Of a DNA stretch of 64,000 nucleotides, positions 22,260 through 32,994 are shown one piece after another; positions within the stretch are counted from its first letter, which is position 1, and every line of letters starts with the position of its first letter. The stretch comes from Steinernema hermaphroditum (taxonomy: Eukaryota > Nematoda > Chromadorea > Rhabditida > Steinernematidae): the NCBI GenBank assembly GCA_030435675.1, contig CM059621.1, positions 10,912,001 through 10,976,000 on the forward strand, in the 5' to 3' direction. Under the pieces are notes generated by a model that saw only the letters and a list, made by a program, of their open reading frames with translations, did no database searches and was not told the DNA's origin. A program made the translations under genes and the position numbers.

Positions 22260-22528
22260 AAGGGGATGGCTACGAACGCAACGCAGCGAGCAGAGAACGC
22301 ACGACGCAAGACGCACGACGCTGCCGCACGACGCAGCATTCGTGGCCACCTCAGCAAAAACGCACGACGCACAACGCACAACGCACGACGCACGACGCGC
22401 AACGCACGACGCTGCGTCACGACGCAGCGATCGTGACCACCCTCCAAAAAACGCACGACGCAGCGCGTGACGCACGACGCAGGACGCAGGACGCAGGACG
22501 CACGACGCAGCATTCGTGGCCGTAGCAT
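22260..22528 (-). repeat. Right arm of foldback element
   Basis: Inverted counterpart of the 21124-21404 array: units ACGCACGACGC and modules ending in CGTGGCC or CGTGACC at about 22345, 22435 and 22520. Slightly shorter than the left arm, and unit number differs, so the arms have diverged by unit gain or loss. Confidence 0.85.
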
Positions 22529-22678
22529 AAAACGGATCTAGCTCCAACTAATCACAATGATTTTCCAATTGGATAAACATGAAAATCTAACTCTCAACAC
22601 GAGAGACGTGATTGTCAATAGTACGGTAGATTTGAAAATTTATTGTAGGCTGTCTGTCGAGTTTGGGGATTGTCCAAA

Positions 22679-25572
22679 ATGAAACGCGAAGAAGTTATTC
22701 AGGAATCAGCGAAGCTCATGGATTCTGCAGTTGGGGATCCACCTGGCACTCTCCGTATGAAGCCTGCTACCACCCATGTTGTCATGCCCGTGGACGACAA
22801 TGAATGCATCGACATTTTGAAGATAGAGGAAACAGATGGACCGCCGCCGGCATCAGTTTCTTTAGAAGAAGACGACCAGCCCGGAGAGATTGCATGCTGT
22901 TCCATCAAGAAGGAGAAGGGAAAACCGAAGACCCGTGTATACGGTTCTTGCCGTTGTCCAGAATGTGGACAATCGTTCGTAAATACTGCTCGCCTGGAGC
23001 GGCATTTGGCTGTTCACCAAGTAGGCAGAGCACTCTAAGTGACGTGTAAGTGGTCTGACATTTAGCTTTGCGGATCGTATGATTGTCCTTTGTGCGGTAA
23101 AACGTATAAATATGAATACAATCTCTTCTACCACTGGCGCCAGAACTGTCGGGACTTGAACGAACTGATGCCGCAGAAGGAACGCAAGGGAATGGACGTG
23201 AATGCTCTTCGCGACCTCGTTGATGAAGTAGCCGACAAGAAAGCTGAAATTGGGCCCATTGATATCACTACACCTGTGGTGAAGCAGTCTTTCAGTCAGA
23301 GACGCAAAGTTGTGTGCGATATTGGAGAAGGTACAGTAGAAAATATATGCATGATGTTCATAAAGTGCTTTCAGACAGTGGAAATAGGGGCAGTACTTGC
23401 AACTTGTGCAATGTGTATGTTCTTCGCGCTCATTTCTCTCGACATGTTGCTGCCCATCGAGGAGAGGCTGTTGTTGATGAGCGCAGTCCGTGTGGCGGCT
23501 ACTTCTGCGATCTGTGTGGCCTTTTGTTCAGGCACCACTTCAATCTGTTCAAGCATTGGCGCACGAGTTGTCAGGAGATACAGGTAGCAAATTGGATTCG
23601 CTCCGTTACATAGTGCCGCATAGTACTTTCAGGCCAACCTGCCCAATGACATTGAATTAACAATGGATGATGATGCAATTCGGCGGATGGTTACCGATCT
23701 GGTGAAACATGTCGCCGTATGTGCAATGGAGAATGAAGACGATGTGTCAGTGAATTCCATCATCAAGCAAAAAGATCCTATTTCCATTGAGCATATACTC
23801 AGGAAAAGCGAAGTGCGAAGCCAAGTGTCCCACTACTCCTCCGTGGCCGAGGACCTCTTGGACGAAGTCGCAGAAGACCAGGTGGTGTTCGCCGATGACT
23901 ACATGGACGACTTCGAAGGCGTAATGTCGGGTACCAGCGACGAAATCAACGCCCTGACGAGTCTTAACGGCATAGGCGCTTCTTCGGCCTCCTTCGCTAA
24001 CAGCGAACGACTGGAGAGGCACTTGGCCGGCTTCCACTCCGCCTACGGTTCCCATCACTGCATCTTGTGCGGTAACCGTTTCAAGTACGATTACAACCTT
24101 CTCTACCACTATCGCCGTTCCTGCCCGTATACGAAAGCCTTTATTGACCGCGACGTTCGTGAGCAGATGGACGCCACAGGGCTCCGGAAATTGGTCGAAA
24201 ATCTTGCTTCGCGCGATATAAAATTGAATCCTCATACAGTGCCCCCGGCCAGAATGAACCACAAGCGAGAAACCGGAGACACTCTAATACGCAAGCAGAT
24301 GATGAAGTATCCGACCCCATCACAGCTTCCTCCTGCACACTTGATGGCGCCCAGGCCAGGACTATCTGATGGACGGCAGTGTCCCGTTTGCGGTGAGTGG
24401 CCGTGTCGTTTGTCGCTTACCTAATTCATCGGTTTAGTTATCTTCTTCTACGGCAACGGAGTGCTAGAAAGACATATGAAGGCAGCTCATGCTCAAGATT
24501 ACGACGTTTGGGAACGAGAGCATAGCCGACCTTCTAACGATGTGCCTACGGTTGAAGACGACACTCAACCCATGGAAGAAGGAGAGGAGCCACCGTCTGA
24601 ATTCGCGGATACTGACGAGCCACCGCCAACGCTCACGGCCGAACAGCCATCAGAGCAGGTCAGCCCCATGTTTTCTCCTCTTGACGCTAATCAGATCATT
24701 TGTAGCCAATCGACAATCCAGAACATGAAGAAGACCGCGTGGATGCGGAGGCACTCGGAATACCGATGCAGAGTCGTGTGCGCCCTTCCAGAAAACGGCC
24801 GATACACCACATTGTCGATGAAAACGGAGTATCAATAGCAGAGGTCCATGATCTGAACGACGTTGAAGCCCAAGTTCAACAACTGATCGATAGCGGACAA
24901 CTCCAAGATCGCGACCAGATCATCTTGATGCAATATAATGTAAGTATCGGAGTTTCTGTAGCTAGTTGGAACCGCTATTTACAGGAAATGGGGGAATGTG
25001 AGGCCGATGCAGAAGAGCATTACTTCAACTCCGATGAAAACGGAGTATCGATAGCGCAGGTTCATGATCTCAGTGATGTTGAAGCCCAAGTTCAACAACT
25101 GATCGATAGTGGACAACTCCAAGATGGCGACGAAATCATCTTGATGCAAGATAATGTTAGTATCGGGGTTTCTGTAGCTAGTCAGAACCGTTATTCACAG
25201 GAAATGGAGGAATATGAGGCCGATGCCGAAGAGCATTACTTCAACTCAGAAGAGCACAGAGGGCGCACATCTGGCTCCTACCAAGGCGACTCCCGGAATG
25301 CTGTGTATGTGAACTCCACAGGCGATCTGCAGCAAGGTAGCCATGGCGAACATCGTAGTAAATACTTTGATGCATTTTCAGTGGATGAAAGTGGTCTCGA
25401 GGTCGCTGCTATTCTTACGGGAATGAAAGACGACCCGTCGGGATGTGGACAAGGACAGCCTCAAGAAGTCGTATATCTCGCACAAGAGGACGGAACAATC
25501 ATCACAGACGAGTTTGGAAACCCCGTCGTAGAATCCTACCCGCCTGCAAACAAGCCTAATTTTAATCGTTAA
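22679..25572 (+). CDS. C2H2 zinc-finger protein B (paralog of gene A)
   Basis: Copy of gene A with the same exon order and near-identical sequence from about 23455 onward (gene A 17090-18640). The start at 22679 (MKREEVIQESAKLMDS) lies in a 342-nt first exon ending at 23020. That exon carries the first finger (CRCPECGQSFVNTARLERHL), so the N-terminus is about 100 residues shorter than A. The second exon starts LCGSYDCPLCGKTYKYEYNL; then come CNLCNVYVLRAHFSRHVAAH and CDLCGLLFRHHFNLFKHW..C. Relative to A, 60 nt (20 codons) are missing after 23991, deleting both cysteines of the CPECFR finger and leaving SFANSERLERHLAG..H without its Cys half. Downstream, a 216-nt tandem duplication (24817-25032 and 25033-25248) adds 57 residues. 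The reading frame is intact throughout, so it is probably still expressed. Confidence 0.8.
24817..25248 (+). repeat. 216-nt tandem duplication inside zinc-finger gene B
   Basis: Two adjacent copies beginning GATGAAAACGGAGTATC at 24817 and 25033. Each contains exon sequence (DENGVSIA ... VEAQVQQLIDSGQLQD), a 45-nt intron and the next exon's start (EADAEEHYFNS). Gene A has one copy (from about 18519). The first copy's intron donor is GTAAGT; the second is GTTAGT. Confidence 0.85.
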
Positions 25573-25727
25573 CCTGTTTCTTGTTATCCAGTAAACGTTT
25601 GCTTCTACGATTCTACAGTTGTTCGAAGAACTCATTGAAGAGTTTTAGCTGTTTTTCAGTTTTTGATGTGATGCACCTTTTTCATGTTTGGATACTTTCA
25701 GGCATAACAGTTGTTCGGTGAATAAAT

Positions 25728-26609
25728 ACAGGGTGTTCAGAAAGTTCTGCAACACAGGAATGCGGTGATTTTTGGAACAAAACGCATCGTTATCGGAAAA
25801 CGAACAGCAGTACTTTATTCAGCGTGCAAAACTGCACATATTCAAAATGGGTATCACTCGAAGTGACCACCTCCAGCGTTGATACAGGCTTAAAAACATT
25901 TCTTGAAAATTAGGCCGAAGTACGCAGGGGTTTCCGGACTAATGCCTTCCTAGGCTTGCCCCAGACTTCTCTGCGGGGAGTCTATGGTGGCTTGGCGTCT
26001 TCGCCAGACCTTCTTCTCTAGAATGTACCGAATTGCGCACCGGATTCAGATCCAGTGATTTGGACGGCCAACTGTTCTTGGTCCCCATTCAGGGAATTTG
26101 CTTTTCGCGTGTGGTCCAGAGGGTGCGATCGTAGATTTCAATTCGTAGGCGGGTGCCCAGTCATGCTGATACACCCAAACCCGGTCCGAGAAGTGTTTTT
26201 CGGCCCAGGGAATCAGATGCTTTGCCAAGATTCCTTACTGGTGCACATGAGAGTCGATTTTCACACCTTTTTCAACGAAAACTAGGGAAATTTTGCTACT
26301 TGCGCAGATTTCGCCCCAAACCATCACAGAATTGGGCAGCTGGATTGTTCCCGATATTTTTATATGTGGCGCGTCCTTCTGCATCTGTTTGGTGTGATTC
26401 TGACTGTTTTTGATCGCTTCAGTCATAAAAATTTGCCCATACGAGAAGGCCACATTGCGGAATGCAGACCTACGTGCCTCGACCTAATTTTTAAGGAATG
26501 TTTTTAAGCCTGTATAAACGCTCGAGGCGGTCACTTCGAGTGACACTCACTTTGAATATGTGCAGTTTTGCATGCTGAATAAGGTACTGCTGTTCGTTTT
26601 CCGATTACG
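25728..26609. mobile_element. Decayed mariner-family element
   Basis: The left terminus TACAGGGTGTTCAGAAAGTTCTG matches the nested MITE. Left arm (25728 to about 25930) and right arm (about 26463-26609) are imperfect inverted repeats; for example TGAATATGTGCAGTTTTGCA on the right mirrors TGCAAAACTGCACATATTCA on the left. The right arm stops near 26606, so the outer 70 nt or so of the right end are missing. The centre holds a minus-strand transposase remnant. Confidence 0.8.
26040..26453 (-). pseudogene. Mariner transposase fragment
   Basis: Minus-strand translation gives VMVWGEICASSKISLVFVEK and, after an in-frame stop, LIPWAEKHFSDRVWVYQHDW / APAYELKSTI, the familiar mariner core around the second catalytic aspartate (QxDxAPAH in active elements). 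The final PDLNPLD-type motif and the N-terminal DNA-binding part are absent. It cannot encode an active enzyme. Confidence 0.8.
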
Positions 26610-28096
26610 AGTTTACGAGTTTATTTCTCGTACCTAAGGCTTACGCCTTGCGAGACGTCATATATATGCATAAGAAACACATTGTCACTCCGTAGTCACC
26701 GGTCTTCTTCTGGCTTCGGCACATCAGAGTAGAACACGGCGATCCCATCAGTGTGCGCGACGATCAGAGATGCGAAGAGCTGATTCCGGTGACGGTGTAG
26801 CACAGCGCATCTGTCTTCAACTCGGGTGGTGGCGCGGACGTCGGAGTTTAAGAGCTTCTTCGGCAGTTTTCGCGGGAGACACGGGTGAAGAACGGCATCC
26901 GGATGAAACGCGTCGGTGGAGCACAACGAACGAACCGGGAACCATCAGGGCATCTAGGAGGCATTAAGTGCACTGCTCTCCCCTTAAGAGCTTCTTTCGA
27001 CTTGGAGGGCAGCCAACATCAGGAGCGGTTTATTACTAACGGATTATTGAGTTGCAGTAAAATCACCTGAAGACGGCACTCCACGTTTACTTTAAAAAGT
27101 ACAGTTGTACCCACTCAGAAGTCATTTTGTGATCAGAATGCTTGTGGGAGTCGCTGCCAACGTGCTCTCTCTTTCGCTCCATGCTGTGTCTCCCATCATG
27201 TGCATGGGAAAAGGTCCGCTTTCAGAGCGCCAGCTCGCTTAAGGTGAAAAGAGAAAAGAAAGTTACAGCAGGCGAAGACTCTAAAACGACACCATTTTAG
27301 CCTTTCCATCAGGCGTGCGCCCAGTGCAACGCATTTAGACAGTACAGCGTATCTATCTACTAGACAGCCACTCAAAGAGGATTACGGTGCGGACTGGTCG
27401 CGATTCATGCAGAGTCCGAGGAGAAATCTGCAGGTGCCCACATTGTGTCATTGCGTTTCCGCAGTCAAAATCGCTACAGGACCGACCGTCGCGGACTAGC
27501 TTCTCGGCTCGATGTTGGCTGCGCTGATAACTAGCGCGTGGGAGAAGGGTTTACATTCCCGCGCGAGTTTCGAGCATGCGCTAATTTGAATCCAATTGAT
27601 CGGCTATGAAGCCGACCTTTGCTGCTTCACCCGCGTCTTCTCACCGTCCGCGTCGTGCTGCGCTAACTCCATTCTATCGACGGCGTGCGTGAGCGCCGTC
27701 GATTCGATCCGTCGTCGAAACTTGGCCGGCTATGGCATAGCTCATAACTTACGGCGACGCCACCGTTGCGGTCACGCGTCAATCAACAACTATATTGACA
27801 CATTGTTGTACGGAAAGTGTGTGCTGCGTCGGGCGCGATCTTCTGATAAAAAACAGCATCGATACGGTTTCAGTAATGTGGCTGGAGTGTCGTCGCGGTT
27901 GTCTTTTGTAACTACGCCCTTCTACCTCCGCTAATCAACTTGCATCCACCTTTGTATTTGTAACTGCCGACACTGCGCTACTCTGTGTAGCTAGGATATG
28001 CTTCTTCGTTTGTAGTTCTACATTATCTAGTAATAGGTTCGTTTCTGATTTGATTATTGTTGATTAAATTGATCATTTTTAGCATAACCTATTTCA
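26610..28096. other. Intergenic stretch, no recognisable gene
   Basis: About 1.5 kb between the mariner remnant and the next gene. A 76-codon minus-strand frame ends at 26696 but shows no family motif. The right end carries TTTTTAG at about 28075-28081, 15 nt before the next ATG, which fits a trans-splice or intron acceptor. Confidence 0.5.
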
Positions 28097-30296
28097 ATGC
28101 AACAGCCTCAGCAGCAGCAACCGCCAATGCAGCAGCGAATCCACCAGATTCCACAACCATCACCTGCTCCCGTCATGTATGCGACGCCGATGGACATGAA
28201 TGGATACACCGCCGTTTACCAGTATCCTACTGCCTTTCAGCAGTCTCCGCAACAGTTCATCGGCGCAGATGCGGGATATCAGTCGAATCCCCAGTACAGC
28301 TTGCCTCCTCCCGCTATGTACAATCCAGTCGCTCCGCCACCTCCCGCTCCAGCCGCAGCTGCTTACTCCCGCCCTCCTCCTCAGCAGCAAGCCTACTACA
28401 CCGTTCCTCACCCCTCGATGATGGCTCACGCAGATCCTCCACGTAATCCGTTCATTGGATCTTCAAAGCACTGCTTATCCGTATTTGATACACCGGCGGA
28501 GTCATCCGCGGCCTACACCGCCAGCTGGGTGTCTTCCACCTCTTCCATTCCACCCGAACAGAAAGCTTCCCCAGACCAAGAATCGAATCCTCCAACTCCT
28601 TCCGAGTATTCAAACAACTGGCACGAAGTGAGCTACTTAATTTATTCGCATTTTACTTGGTGTTCTCTGCAGAACCCTGGCAATCGAGCTTCGCCTCTCG
28701 TTGACGAATTTGCCGCAGGTGCGTCGGCGACTAGCGGTTTTTCTCCTCCACTCGGTGACAACACTCTTGATGCCCAGCTTGCATCTCTCAACATTTCTCA
28801 CGTGAGTGATTAATCTCAATCAGTGCTATTAGCTGTTTTCCTTCAGGCTGACTTCACTGCCAACAATGGTAAAGGACCAATGCCCAGTGGATTCTACGGA
28901 GCTCGCACCATCAATCCGCAAATGTCGACTCAGTCTATGGCGATTCATTCTATGGGACACGTTCAGCCGCAGTACATGACTCAGACACCGCCCATGTATT
29001 ACCAGGCAGCACCCCTTCAAAGTACAAACGCCAATTATTACGTGTCGAACCAACCTCCACCTACTCAACACGTAATCGATGTCAGTGGAAATACATGGGC
29101 CGATATGGTGAAGAAGGGAGGAAACTGTGGTGTTGGCGAGGCTCGCGCACCTTCTGCAACTCCCAATAGCGAACAGATTTCCGGACCAGGCAATCAGAAT
29201 ATGGCCAATTCGCGGTACGCTTCACATGTGTTTATTCGTATGAAAAGGATTGTTTTAGTCGTTATGGCAAACAACATTCGGGAAATGGCGGTTCACAAAA
29301 TCACAATGGCCGTGGTAACCAAAACCAGAATCGCAGGAGGCAGCGCAATGATCGCAACACGAATGGAAACGGTAGTCATCAGGGCGGGGAATTTGTAAGT
29401 AATCGAGTGAAGTGGTTGTTCATGATGTAGCCGATTTAGGGCACCTTTATCGCACCCGGCTCGAAATCGCAGCAGAATTACGCGTCTCAGCCTTCGAATC
29501 AGTATAACCCTTCGCCCTCTCCGGTAAACGTTATGAATGGAGGAAACGCCAACAACATTAGCGGTTCTTTTACCGGAACTCCCAATGGTGGGCAGCACTT
29601 CAATTACCCGCCACCTTACTTCATGCCCCCTGGTTTGCGATCAGTTCATGCAGGAAGTGTCGTTCATGTTGCGCTTTAGGGATGAGCGTTCCCCCGGCAT
29701 CTACTTCTACCCCCATGGGAATGTCGTCCGGGAACAACAATCCTAATCAGCCAGGCGGGTTTCGTTCGACTTGGCTGGACGAGCGTTTGCCAGCTCTCGA
29801 CATGGTCATCCACGACAACGCTATCTCTGCGCAGACAATCGTGCAGGAAAAGATGATGAAAAGCAAGGGTGGCGCCAATCAGTTCGTCGTTCCTCCACCG
29901 AACATGATGATGGCACCCCCTCCCGGAGGCCCCAGTGGAATGCACCGTTTCATCACCCCGGTACGGACTGTTGTCCGCAAGCGCTTTTCTGTACTTTGTG
30001 CATTTTAGGGTGCTTTTGGCATGACGTCGTTCATTCAAATGTGTCCTTCAAACTACCAGCAGCACTCTTCTTCTCCGTCACAGGGACAGTATGGCACGCG
30101 CGGTAGGCGCAACTTCAACGGACACAATGGCAGAAACCGCAACCCCAAACACAACGCACAACATCCTGACGATGTTGACATCGATAAAAGTGACGCTGTG
30201 GTGGAAGCGGCTGCTTCGGAAGAAACCCTGAAGCCCGACGACGAGAAGGCCAACAACGACTCAGGAAAAGGGGAACTTGATACTGAGAAGAATTAG
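28097..30296 (+). CDS. Low-complexity Gln/Pro/Asn-rich protein with RG/NG-rich segment
   Basis: Seven exons, 28097-28627, 28673-28801, 28847-29214, 29259-29394, 29440-29632, 29680-29960 and 30009-30296, join in frame to 641 residues with GT-AG introns of 44-48 nt. The N-terminus is a Gln/Pro tract (MQQPQQQQPPMQQR) followed by Pro/Tyr-rich sequence (PPPAMYNPVAPPPPAP). An isolated conserved-looking NTWADMVKKGG occurs mid-protein. Exon 4 is Asn/Gly/Arg-rich (NQNQNRRRQRNDRNTNGNG), and the tail goes from RGRRNFNGHNGRNRN to an acidic end (DSGKGELDTEKN). This composition is typical of RNA-granule or mRNA-regulatory proteins. I do not recognise the family; a STWLDERLPALDMVIHDNAI segment might help a search. 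The ATG lies 15 nt after TTTTTAG, which supports this start. Confidence 0.8.
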
Positions 30297-30854
30297 CCGT
30301 CTCAATATCTGTATTTATTTTTCAGTTCCCGTGTGAAGCATGATACGGGACTACTTGAGTTGCGAAAACGTTTTGTCCTCCTCTTTCTGTCGGCTCCTTT
30401 CTCTCTTTTCCTATACAGTTTGTTATGAAATTTCCACTGATTTGGGTGTTTCCGTAGATGTCCATTTCCTGCTGTTCGTGATTGATTCCTGTCATCTTTG
30501 TTTTCATCTTATTTGTTCGGACATGGTTGTTCGGTCTGTGTACGGTGTGAAAGCCACCAAGCGATCTGATGCTGTCCTCGTCTTGTGTACCTATAAAATA
30601 ATTGTTCATTTGTAGTTTCTGCATGCTGGTGAGCGCACCACTAAACATTTACTTTTGATTTCGGTTCGGTTGTGGTGAGAAGCATTGCCCATGTGGCACA
30701 TTTATTCAAGCTCTTGTGGTTAGGGCGGTAGTCTTCGGGCCATTATGTCTCACCACGACTGATTTATTCTTTTTTGAATACTTACGTGCCCTGAGCAGAG
30801 TAGGGTCGAAAGCAACGTGTATAGCGAACTTTCCTCTTAGTGTTGCTTTGCAGA

Positions 30855-32340
30855 ATGTCCTCAGAAGATGCTTTGAGCGCGTCGGAGCTCTTGGAGCAGG
30901 AGAAGGAAGTCCCCGAAGAGCTGTCGAGAAGGCTATACATTAACGGCGGTTTCTTGGTAAGGAAAGTCATATGTGTTTTGGCGACATTCAGAGAAACTCC
31001 GATCCACTGGGCGTCAGGATAGTTTACTCCCGCTCGTGTACAACCCAAGCAACTCTGGAGTTTCTCGGTGCTTCACAAGTGCTTCACAATTAATCGTTTT
31101 CAGATCATCCAAGGGCTGCCGAGAAATGCGGAAGTCGGCATTGATTACAAGAGCTTCAACATCGGCGAGAAGTTTATGGGCATGAAGATGGTTCCCAACG
31201 GACTCCACTATGCGTTCATACGAGCGACTCCCCAGTCGCCGATGGTCAGCTTCTTCTTCTACTCTGGGGCGCACGAGATCGTCTACCGGAAGTGGAATAA
31301 ACAATCTGAAACCTTCGATTCTCCGGAGATTATGGACAACACCTTGGTTTGCAGAGTGCCCTGCAGTTTCCATTATCGTAGATATTTCAGATGCACCATA
31401 TGCAATACAACGTAAAGACATACGACAGAAACCTTGGCCATTACGCGTTCGACATATACAAGACGTGGCACTGCCTCAGTTCGTACATCTCCAAGGACAC
31501 CATCCTTCGTTTGCAACCCACTAATCCCGGTGGATACATTGATGCTCAGCCTGAAGCCACGACGATGGAAGCCGAAGTGGATAAGAACAGGCCGAAAGGA
31601 ACCCAGTCTTATCAAGTTGTTGACCGAAATCACCCAACACGGCTGCGGTTTGCCGACGAGGAGGGATTGCCAAACCTGATTGAGAAGCAAGGAACCAAAT
31701 TAAGGTTCACTGAAGTTCCCAATGTCACGGTGGGTGCATCAGTGCTGTTTATCCTCGTTATATGCGCAATTTCAGTTTGAAGAGACGATGAAGAAGCGCA
31801 GCGGGGTGGATGGTAGCGATCGACTCATACAGTTCATCCGACGCTGTGGTGGTGAACGTGAATTCCTCGGAGAATTCCAAGTGGCCTATATCACATTCAT
31901 CGTGGGACATGTGAGTGCAGCGATCTTTTTCCCATTGTGAATGAGAAGTGCCTTTAGGTCCACGACAGTTTCGTGCAGTGGAAGAAGATAATTCACTTGG
32001 TTTGCAGTTGCAAGGCCATTATGCCACAAAACCCACAGCTCTTCTCTTCGTTTTTGGCTACGCTTCACTTCCACATGAAGAGCCACGGCGACGACTACTT
32101 CCATGACGAACTGTCCAAATCGAGCTTCCTGCTTTACACTCTGGCCAACCTGTTCGCTAACATCGCAGGTAAAGCGGCACACTCCAATGAATGGCACTAT
32201 AACTGGAGCTTATTGCAGACCTGGAAGCTACGCCGCAATCGTACGAACTGATAGTTCGCAGCAGAAGGTTCAAGAGTATACTGGAAAAGAAGTTCAGGGT
32301 GAGATTCGACATAGAAGAGGAGCCACCGACGATTGCCTAA
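30855..32340 (+). CDS. AAR2, U5 snRNP assembly factor
   Basis: Six exons, 30855-30956, 31104-31346, 31391-31729, 31776-31910, 31958-32168 and 32219-32340, join to 383 residues; human AAR2 has 384. Diagnostic sequence: GLPRNAEVGIDYKSFNIGEK, then MKMVPNGLHYAF, LGHYAFDIYKTWHCLSSYIS, GTKLRFTEVP, GEFQVAYITFIVGHVHDSF, QWKKIIHLVCSCKAIMPQNP and a C-terminal FKSILEKKFRVRFDIEEEPP. AAR2 binds PRP8 in the cytoplasm, holds it in a U5 precursor particle and is exchanged for BRR2 during tri-snRNP maturation. The ATG is one base after TTTGCAG, a strong spliced-leader acceptor candidate that fixes the start. Some introns are longer (147 nt) than the local norm of about 45 nt. Confidence 0.97.
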
Positions 32341-32994
32341 AAGCTAAACTGTTTTGTGCCTTGTTCTGTTATGATTGCCCCTTTGTTGCCTTTTGAATAT
32401 CTATGAAGCAGAGATATGTGTCCCTTTTAGTGTCTTCCGTGCAGGGGGAATCGGGTGAGGTGAGAAAATCTATCTAATTTCTCGTCCACTAATTGGGAAG
32501 CATCGATCACTGGGCGTTGACTGCTGATAAGATAAGAACCGACAGCCGCTAATGTGTACTGACGATGAACGGCGTATGGACTTTAGAAGGAGCGAAGGGG
32601 CCCGGGACCGACTATGCGGAAGACGGCGCCTGTGCTTTGGACGATGACATTTGTGGAAAAGCGTGGTCACTGATAAAGCATCGCAGCTGGGAACGATCTA
32701 CCCCAGGTGGCGGATCTCTTCGTAGGTGCCGTGAGAGTACGGTGTTCGGAGGTCTCTTCGAGGTCTAATCGGAAGTTTCTTTGGAGGGCGGTAGCAATCG
32801 TAGTCATTATGGGTAATTTACGGGTTTACCGGGAACAGGAGCCACCGGCTTATCAGCGACGAGCGCCGACTGCAGCCCTCCAAAACGCCGACGACGAGGG
32901 GCTTCTGGCGGCGATAACGGAATCTCATTACGCGTCGTCTCCGTGCTGGCGGAAAGTACTTACCTTCCCCCGGTTTTAGGTAATTCCCGTCAAG
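32341..32994. other. Intergenic stretch upstream of lectin/vWA gene 1
   Basis: About 650 nt with no gene seen. CGGTTTTAG ends at 32979, 15 nt before the next ATG, and is a candidate spliced-leader acceptor for the 32995 gene. Confidence 0.5.

Larger units (their letters stand above)
21124..22528. mobile_element. Foldback-like element with tandem-repeat inverted arms
   Basis: The left arm (about 21124-21404) and right arm (about 22260-22528) are inverted copies. The outermost bases, ATGCTACGGCCACGAATGCT at 21124 and its complement ending at 22528, match perfectly and identity runs on for at least 39 nt. Each arm is built of tandem units of a CGTCGTGCG core, with longer modules GGCCACGAACGCTGCGTCG at about 21131, 21170, 21282 and 21357 separated by TTTTTTGGAGGGTGG-like spacers. 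Inverted arms made of subrepeats are the hallmark of Foldback (FB)-type elements. The roughly 850-bp centre holds a nested MITE (21550-21872) and a GC-rich piece (about 21900-22165). No transposase is seen, so it is non-autonomous. No clear target-site duplication is visible. Confidence 0.75.

Noticed and set aside
26696..26926. Minus-strand frame of 76 codons
   Set aside because: No start context, no splice partners found and no recognisable motif; could be an exon of an unknown gene but not supportable.
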